Shown here: positions 20,351 through 26,579 of the stretch, one piece after another
Numbering within the stretch: position 1 is the first letter of the stretch
Layout of the letters: the number at the start of each line of letters is the position of its first letter
Assembly: GCA_021464525.1 (NCBI GenBank)
Contig: JADRCO010000778.1
Coordinates: forward strand, 1-26,579
Direction of reading: 5' to 3'
DNA length: 26,579 nucleotides
DNA from: Rhizophagus sp. LPA8_4_AMF
Lineage: Eukaryota > Glomeromycota > Glomeromycetes > Glomerales > Glomeraceae
Notes under the pieces: model-generated
Told to the model about the DNA's origin: nothing
What the model saw: the letters and a program-made list of their open reading frames with translations, nothing else
The model's database searches: none
Position numbers and translations under genes: made by a program

Positions 20351-21531
20351 TTATGATTCAAAATCAAAAGGTTCAGGTTGCTCTTTATTTTTCAATTTTT
20401 TCATCCGTGATGCCATAAATTCTGTATCATAAAAATTAACTTTGCGTCTATGTGTAGAAGGAATTAATCCTACAATAATTATAAAAAAAAAAAATTTAAT
20501 AAATACGAAAAAAAAGGAAATTGGAGAATCCTAAAGAATTTATGGTCTTACCAAATGATCTTGCACGTTTAATAGCTTTTGCTAATTTTCTTTGATTCTT
20601 TGCCGTCGAACCTAAAATAGTTAATAGGTTAAATTTATGGTTTCCAAAAAAAAAATAGAGACGTCGTAACGGTTTGACTTACCTGTAATTGATCTTGGAA
20701 GAATTCTACCCATATCCGAAACAAAATTGGAAAGTAATGTAAAGTTCTATTTTTTTTTTTTATTGAAAAAAAAAATCTATATAATTTTCCCAAAAAATCA
20801 ACCGTTATTAAGGAAATAGAATATCTACCTTATATTCAATTAATGGATTAAGTTTTAATGCATTAAATGTATCAACAGTTGGTGGATCCCATCTACCCAC
20901 ACTTTTCCTATTCTTATAATTATTTTCATTTAATTCATGTGGTGCATACAACTGTATCATAAGATTAATTTATATTAATGATTGTAAATAGTTCTAGGTA
21001 AAAAAATATAATTGTATAATATATTATAATTTATTACGTACTTCGCCGTATCGAAAAATTTTCCCATATTTAACTTGTGATTCGATTGTATGAGTTCGAT
21101 CATCTTTAATATTATTAATAATATAATATTATTAATTTATAATTAACAGATTTCCAAAATAAAAATTTTAGGAATTAATCATTATTGCCGACTCATTACT
21201 ACTGATTCTCGAAGAATTTCCATAATTTTTGAATGAGGATCTTGTTCACCTAACCAAGAATTTATTAAAAAAAAAAAGATAAATTTTAATAAATAAATTC
21301 TCAATTAAAAAACTAAGATTAATAAGATTAATTACCAATATTGCTATCACCAACATTATTACTACTACTAGCTTCACGATCAGAAGAGTTTAATGAAATT
21401 TGACGGTATCCCGAAATTAACGGGAAAGAATTACGAAGACTCGACGCATTACTACCATCAATAACTTTCACATTTGTCAAAGGTCGAAATAATGGCAAAC
21501 TTTTTTTAGAATATAACGTAAACCGATACAT
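20351..21531 (-). CDS. MRPS18: Mitochondrial small-subunit ribosomal protein bS18m
   Basis: Seven exons on the minus strand: 21531-21336, 21249-21193, 21103-21042, 20951-20829, 20746-20683, 20611-20552 and 20469-20351, totalling 681 nt and 226 residues. The C-terminal half is the bS18 core: NFTLLSNFVSDMGRILPRSI (147-166), then TGSTAKNQRKLAKAIKRARS and FGLIP (167-191), matching the bacterial pattern of GKILPRRVTG followed by Q-x-LAKAIKRAR and GLLP. The N-terminal part, starting MYRFTLYSKKSLPLFRP, is basic and hydroxylated without acids at first, as expected for a mitochondrial targeting peptide. One splice site is weak: exon 2 to exon 3 keeps frame only with donor ATGA|GTCGGC. Yeast calls the equivalent Rsm18. 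It is divergent from the DNAJC12-type gene. Confidence 0.9.
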
Positions 21532-21722
21532 TTGAAATCTTTAAATAATAAAATTGAAACTAAAAATATAAGCGAAATAAGAGTAAATTAAAAAAAGATC
21601 TTGATTGATATCATGTGATACGGCATATATTAATAATCGTCCTATTCACTTTCATGACTTCATATAATTTATCTGCCCCACACACACCGAGAAAATTTTG
21701 AATTTTTATTACAATTATAATT
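21532..21722. promoter_or_regulatory. Bidirectional promoter between bS18m and the DNAJC12-type gene
   Basis: Only 191 bp separate the two start codons, so both genes are probably driven from here. It contains ATATCATGTGATA (21608-21620), the same E-box-like word seen in the other divergent promoter at 10146-10157. Confidence 0.55.
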
Positions 21723-22477
21723 ATGGATTTAAATTCTATATTAGAAGCTATGGGAAGTAATGACGATGATGATAAATTTTATGAAAATTTATATGAAGTA
21801 CTTGGATGTTTTCCATCAAGTACAGTAAAGTATCTTATGTTAGCTATCTCGTTCTTCCAAATGTTCTGATTTTGAATTAGTTTTATTATTCTAAAATTCA
21901 GACGGAACAAATTTCTACGGAATACAAAAAACGTGTATTACATTGTCATCCGGATAAAGTTATTAATGAACGAGATAAAAAAGAAGGTAATTTTAATAAT
22001 ATTTCCTCTTTATGATATTTGATCTGGTACTGACTTTTTTATTAAAAAAAATTATAGCTGAAGAACAATTTCGAAAATTATCAACAGCATACAACATTCT
22101 TAATGATGAGAAAGAACGTAAATATTATGATAATTGGAGAAATGGATCTATTAAAATTAGTTATAAAATGTGGAGAGAATTAGTTATTAAAAAAGGACAT
22201 GTACGTTGAATATTTATTATTTTTGAAAAACGTTAAATGATGTTGGGAAGTATTAACGTGAAATTTTGAATAATTATAGGCAGTTCATTGGCGACCGCCT
22301 CCTAAAGAAACACTTTCAATCACAGATAATAGTGATAATAGTTCAACAACTAACAATACAGTATCAACATCTGCAATTGAAAATAATATACCGATAGATA
22401 ACAAATCATTTTGGAACTTTACTTCAAGTGGAAATCGAGATTATTTATATGAAAAATTTAGAAATTATGAAATATGA
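21723..22477 (+). CDS. DNAJC12: J-domain protein of the DNAJC12 (JDP1) type
   Basis: Four exons (21723-21824, 21902-21986, 22058-22200, 22280-22477) total 528 nt, 175 residues. The J domain starts with ENLYEVLGC (21-29), carries HPD at 50-52, and ends EEQFRKLSTAYNILNDEKER then KYYDNWR. After it come the DNAJC12 hallmarks: a W-R-x-G/S stretch, an aromatic MWREL, AVHWR (like MHWVVRG in the animal protein), a polar Ser/Thr/Asn linker, and the C-terminus KFRNYEI, identical to my recollection of the animal DNAJC12 end. In animals DNAJC12 recruits Hsp70 to aromatic amino acid hydroxylases; this partner in the fungus is inference. Exon 1 donor ACA|GTAAAG and the others are near consensus. AATAAA lies at 22540-22545. 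It is tail-to-tail with the next gene. Confidence 0.9.
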
Positions 22478-22584
22478 GATTGTAATGAAAGAACTAGAAC
22501 CTGTCTAGCCATATAATGATAAAATATATATTTCAAATCAATAAAATTGAAAAAAAAATCCTAAAATATCTCCAGAAAATAAAT

Positions 22585-23175
22585 CTAATCTTGATGACTG
22601 GGATGTCCAAAAAAAAGTAAAATTTGTTGTTTCGTAATTTCCATCAAATCATTACCACCATACAATAAAGTATCTAAAACCCATTCAGCACTTCGACCAA
22701 GAGCTTTTACGAGGAATACAATACAAACAACCGAGAAAACAACACCGAATACAATTCCAAAAATTAAACCCAGGCCTCCACCTACTACTGATAACACAAA
22801 AGGAGTAGCTAAGCCTCCAATTGCTGCTAACATACCAAATATAACAGGCCCAATAAAAAGAGACACAAAGGCTGCAAATATCAATGCACATAAATAAAAA
22901 TAATGCCATATTGGATGCTCTTCTCTTAATTCCTTTGGTCTCACAATATAATAGGATAATCCTTTATCAGCAGTGGTAAAATCAAAGTTTCCAGAAGAAG
23001 AACCACGTACTAATGCAGAATTTTTATTTTTATCCTCATAATTTGCTAATGAACAAGGGGGGGTGTGGGGGGAGAGAATGCATTAATTCTTCTGAAATAT
23101 TCGCCAAATTACGAACGAATTCTTACCTGTCAAAATAGGATCGTTAAAACTTGATTTGGCATATTGAGTTTCCAT
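22585..23175 (-). CDS. Small multi-pass membrane protein, function unknown
   Basis: Two exons, 23175-23127 and 23045-22585 (TTGACAG|GTAAGA and TTCATTAG|CA), give 169 residues. The first 60 residues are polar (METQYAKSSFNDPILT ... GLSYYIVRPKELREEHPIW). About residues 66-130 form a long hydrophobic, glycine-rich stretch (IFAAFVSLFIGPVIFGMLAA, then GGLATPFVLSVVGGGLGLIF and GIVFGVVFSVVCIVFLV), enough for three membrane segments or a hairpin pair plus one. The tail (ALGRSAEWVLDTLLYGGNDL ... FFGHPSHQD) is soluble. I do not recognise the family. A lipid-droplet/ER hairpin protein of the promethin kind is one possibility on topology alone. The intron's 3' end is unusual: its pyrimidine tract is almost pure C. 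Confidence 0.82.
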
Positions 23176-23891
23176 TTTTAATCCGAAAGGTAATTTATTT
23201 CTATTAGCAAAGATTATTCAAATTTTATTTTTTTGACCGAAAAAAAACTGGAGATATGCGATATTTATATTTAAACTTTTTCTTTTTATTATATCCCTTA
23301 ACAAGTGATAAGCATGCTCACTTGCATGAAGAAAATACTTTGCCCCAAAAAATATCTCATGTATCATATAAAGAATTTCTTATGAATTGCACATGCAAAT
23401 TTTAAGAGATACATTTTTAGTAATTTGCGTGGCAACGGCAAAATCTCAGATCTGTGTCGCACACGGGAACTACATGGGATCAGGGATCTTCAAATTTTTA
23501 TAACTGATAAATACAGCTTATGCGCAGCTAAATTTAACACGATGTTATAAAATGAGAGTTCTCGAAGAAGTATCGTGATTGAAATGGCATTCTTATATGT
23601 TACAACGTGTTTAAGGTCTCTGGGTCTAAAAAAAATGCAATTTTTCTTTTCTATTTCCTACTTTTGATGTATTAGATCCTTTTTAATAAAAACGGCACTG
23701 ACTTGAACGAATATGTTTGAATTAATATCAGATATCAAATTATTTAACTATATAAAATTCTCAACCATTGACGTTTAAAAACAATATACAATTAAAAATT
23801 TTATAAAGATAAATAATCCGATGTAATAATACAATAACTTTCGCCTTACCTCTTGTACATAATAAATCTCTTCATAATCTTTCTTAATTTT
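23176..23891. other. Intergenic, upstream of the membrane-protein gene
   Basis: 716 bp holding the promoter of the membrane-protein gene and the 3' flank of the BTB gene. No gene, RNA or repeat terminus was seen. Confidence 0.5.
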
Positions 23892-24822
23892 TCAAACAAT
23901 AATAACAAAAATTTGAACAATATCACAACTTTTAGAACTAAATAATCCAAATTCATTTTCACTTCTATAACTAATTTCAACTTTATTTACTGTACATTCT
24001 TTAACATCAGATTTACTTATAATAAGATCTCTTAATTTATCTAGTGTATCTCTTTTTTGAAATAGAAATTGTAAATCAGGTAAGTCATTCTCCAAGCTAT
24101 CATCTTTTTCTACTGACGATGAGTCAGTTGATAGTCGAATCCACTCATGTGGATCATTAATATGTTCTAATTCTGTTGTAATATTTTTTGTTATAATATT
24201 GTTTGGTGTTAGATAAAACGTTATTTGATGATGTCCACGTTTTGCATGACGTTTTAAATAAGGTAAAATCACATCTGAAATTAGGGTATCAATCCTTTAT
24301 ATCCATCCCAGAAAGTAATAAAATATGTTAGAAACTATTTGTAAAATTAAAACACTTTTTTTATAAAAGAATTAATTTATACCTTCTGAGAACAGCCAAC
24401 GTTGCCGCATCCTTCAATGTAACTCCATCGGAAGCTGAAAATTCATTCAAAGCTTGTTCATAAGAAGGCAAGGCAACTTCAATTTCGGAAGTACTTTTGT
24501 CTTGTACTAATATATTAATATCATCACCAAGGCCAAATTCTCTCAATTGTAATTCAATAACTTCCCTTGCAACATCTTTTGGTACACATAATCGTTTATA
24601 ACGAATATAATCTAATATTACACTAAATGCAAACGGATTATGATCAAGACATATTGTTTGTGTAGAAGTTTTGTTTGATGTAAAACGGGAAGAGAATGAA
24701 GATGAGGATGATGACTTATTTACTAGTTTGTATAAAGTACTATTAGGATATGCATTAAACGAATCTTTTGATATTTCAAATGTTGTTCCTCTAACATTAA
24801 AAAGCACAGTTTTTTTAGACAT
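23892..24822 (-). CDS. BTB/T1 (potassium-channel tetramerisation type) domain protein
   Basis: Two exons, 24822-24383 and 24294-23892, give 843 nt and 280 residues. The splice AGAAG|GTATAA to ATAAAG|GATTGA keeps the frame (LRRIDTLISDVILPYLKRHA). A later TTTCAG at 24277-24282 would break it. Residues 5-100 are a BTB_2/T1 domain: VLFNVRGTTFEISKDSF, then after a Ser-rich insertion (38-45) ICLDHNPFAFSVILDYIRYK and EVIELQLREFGL. Such domains form oligomers and often link substrates to cullin-3. The C-terminal half (HHQITFYL ... KKRDTLDKLRDLIISKSDV-like text ... CDIVQIFVIIV) has no domain I know. There is no channel membrane region, so it is a soluble KCTD-like protein rather than a K+ channel. A further 3' exon cannot be excluded, but the stop at 23892 is in a natural position. 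Confidence 0.84.
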
Positions 24823-25285
24823 TACGGGTGAAAAAAAGCGAAAAAGAGTTTATGACAAATAAAGCAAAGCAACTTTGATTATATGATTGAATGAGGCGTT
24901 AATTACATCATTATACATTTAAAAAATTAGATAAGGAATTGCTTAAATTGGTAAGTTTTTAAGTTATTCAAATTTTAAAGAATATCAAATTTTAAGAATA
25001 TTAAATTTATTCAGAATCAAAGTCATGTGACTAACATATATGTTTTATTTGCAAAATATAGCCCGCATACAAGTATACAATTGTTCGAAATCTAAATGTA
25101 TGAAGTATAGAAAATATATCCAACCATTTTTATTTTTGGTTTGATTTTTTTTCTATTCGCAGATGATGCAATTTTTTGAGTCCCCATTTGATGTCACATC
25201 AAAACATGACCCAGTAGCATTTTTGATAAAGAAATCAATTCTTTTTTAATATTATTAAGTTATTTCGATAATATTCCCCTCCTAT
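24823..25285. other. Intergenic between BTB and NmrA-like genes
   Basis: 463 bp with the BTB gene's presumptive promoter; TCATGTGA at 25023-25030 is another E-box-like site. No gene visible. Confidence 0.5.
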
Positions 25286-26442
25286 TTATCCCGTTTGCGG
25301 AGAAGTGAAAGCATCATATGAATTTTCAAAGAATTCTCTTAAGCTCTTTCCGGTACTTCCGGTGATTCTTTCTAAATCTCTTGTAACCTGCACTTTTCTA
25401 GCGGTTCCTAAATATCCTTGTAATCCCCATAATTCTAACAAATATGCAACTTCTTCTTTATCAGATGTCGTTTCCATCAATACGTTTTTTAATTGCTTAA
25501 TAGGCATAAATTCCACACTAATCTCTCGTTTAAGGCCTAAACTGGCTTTAATAGCAATCTCGTCCGCTGTTAACAAATTAGGTCCAGTTATTTTGTACTC
25601 TTTACCACCATGTCTTTGTATGGGACTAACCAATATATGACATGATGCACGTACAACATCACTAATATCACAACATTCGAACGTCATGTATGAATTGTCA
25701 ATTAAAGGCATTTTTGATTTTTCCGTAATATAATTTGCAAAATATAGTAAGTGTTGGTTTAATACACCAGGATAGCGGAGAATTGTTATTTCTGATTGTG
25801 AAAAAGATTCTCGTAACGTTGATTCAATAGCTTCAAATTGTTCTCGATAAGATCGCATATTTGTACGTTCTTCATTATCATCATCAATTGGAGTTAATGG
25901 AGGTGAATAAGGTGCTTCAAGTTTTGAGAATGGTGTTAGAAATACGATGTGTTTAATGTCTGCTTGCTTAGCTGCATTTATATATCTATTATATAAAAGA
26001 AAATAAAATTAGAAATTTATTTAACTAATTCAAGATTTTATTTGTCAAAAATCTTACCCTTTTGCAAAAGCAAGAGCATCTTTCTGCCTAATTTCACCAG
26101 ATAATGGATCGATTAATAATAATAATTTTGACACTTGCTTTAGAGCATGTATGGCAGAGTCAGGATTATTAACTGGATCAACTTTTACAACCAAAGCGTT
26201 TGTTGAAGATTGTTCTGTCTCATGATGAACTCCTGCGAAAACTTGAAAATTTGGTAAATGAGGATAACAAATTGGCATTTCCAATAATCCTTTTACAATA
26301 GAGGCGCCTTTTAATACAAAAAAAAAAAAATATATTAGAATGTTTATTTATTAATACAGTATTATGATATTTTTTTTTTGCGTGAAATATTACCTAACAC
26401 TCCATCAGCTCCGGAAACGTGAATACCAGTGTTCTGAGTCAT
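25286..26442 (-). CDS. NmrA-like NAD(P)-binding protein (atypical short-chain dehydrogenase)
   Basis: Three exons, 26442-26394, 26307-26058 and 25985-25286, total 999 nt and 332 residues. The start MTQNTGIHVSGADGVLGASI carries a GxxGxxG dinucleotide-binding loop at 11-17, split by the first intron (GTTAG|GTAATA to TTAAAAG|GC). Then come a VFAGVHHE strand, a KLLLLIDPL strand, HIVFLTPFSK (about 112-121), an ILRYPGVLNQHLLYF substrate-loop region, and GGKEYKITGPNLLTADEIA, the pattern of NmrA-like reductases and sensors. The Tyr-x-x-x-Lys active site of classical short-chain dehydrogenases is not evident, as is usual in this family, so it may be a redox sensor or a reductase of unknown substrate. 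An acidic insert EAPYSPPLTPIDDDNEERTN (122-141) is unusual. Confidence 0.85.
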
Positions 26443-26579
26443 TTTTCAATTTCTTAATTTTTTTTAAAAAAAAAAAATTTCAAAAAAATATTATTATATA
26501 TTAACCTTTTCGTGTGAAGAAGAAAAAAAAAAAATTCGCAAAAAAAAAAAAAAAAAAAAAAAAACAAAAAAAAAAAAAA
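26443..26579. repeat. Poly-A/low-complexity end of the window
   Basis: Runs of A and T precede the NmrA-like start codon on its coding strand, and the last 60 bases are almost pure A. This may be a real homopolymer tract or an assembly edge. Confidence 0.7.

Noticed and set aside
22685..22909. 74-codon frame on the minus strand in another phase
   Set aside because: A frame-shifted reading of the membrane-protein gene, whose main frame is supported by its splice junction and length.
24671..24862. Plus-strand frame over the BTB gene
   Set aside because: Antisense of the BTB domain coding sequence; its acidic run mirrors the Ser-rich insertion.
25305..25640. 111-codon plus-strand frame
   Set aside because: Antisense of the NmrA-like gene, which has a complete gene model on the other strand.
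1..26579. CRISPR array, tRNA, rRNA, prokaryotic operon or defence island
   Set aside because: No regularly spaced direct repeats with unique spacers, no cloverleaf or rRNA core seen; introns and gene families show a fungal nuclear genome.

Overview
The window looks like nuclear DNA of a glomeromycotan (arbuscular mycorrhizal) fungus, most likely Rhizophagus or a close relative. The DNA is very AT-rich. Genes carry many short introns (GTAAGT-type donors, TTTAG/ATAG acceptors) and are separated by long poor regions full of small foldback elements. The accessory gene types fit that group: a protein kinase with an N-terminal cysteine cluster and HRDLHSGN loop, F-box proteins with diverged leucine-rich bodies, and decayed Argonaute sequence. 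The species call is inference from gene families I recognise; no database was searched.

Layout. 1-2700: decayed DNA holding two halves of an Argonaute gene in opposite orientations, the PAZ-to-L2 half on + (about 691-1403) and the MID/PIWI half on - (about 2683-1404), meeting almost without a gap. A 164-bp inverted-repeat element lies just upstream and probable transposon-derived DNA lies inside the minus half. 2700-4423: poor sequence with a 229-bp foldback element. 4423-5958 (-): complete two-exon kinase with a foldback element in its intron. 5959-8282: nothing recognisable. 8283-9940 (-): complete eight-exon mitochondrial FAD/folate carrier (FLX1/SLC25A32 type), divergent from a 501-aa F-box gene at 10252-11757 (+). 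11758-18134: mostly repeats, minisatellite-like DNA and a badly decayed third F-box copy ending at 17082. 18135-19601 (+): second intact F-box gene.

20351-26442 is a conserved, gene-dense block: mitochondrial ribosomal protein bS18m (-, seven exons) divergent over 191 bp from a DNAJC12-type J protein (+, four exons); a small membrane protein of unknown function (-); a BTB/T1-domain protein (-); and an NmrA-like NAD(P)-binding protein (-). The window ends in poly-A.

The contrast is the main message. The right quarter is compact and housekeeping. The left three quarters are accessory, with fast-duplicating families (kinase, F-box, Argonaute), pseudogenes and miniature inverted-repeat elements. 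No operon-like functional system is apparent. The most unusual item is the split, oppositely oriented Argonaute pseudogene. The J protein ending in the DNAJC12 signature is the most informative conserved gene. Exon models were built by hand from reading frame, splice motifs and family similarity; every multi-exon gene sums to a whole number of codons.
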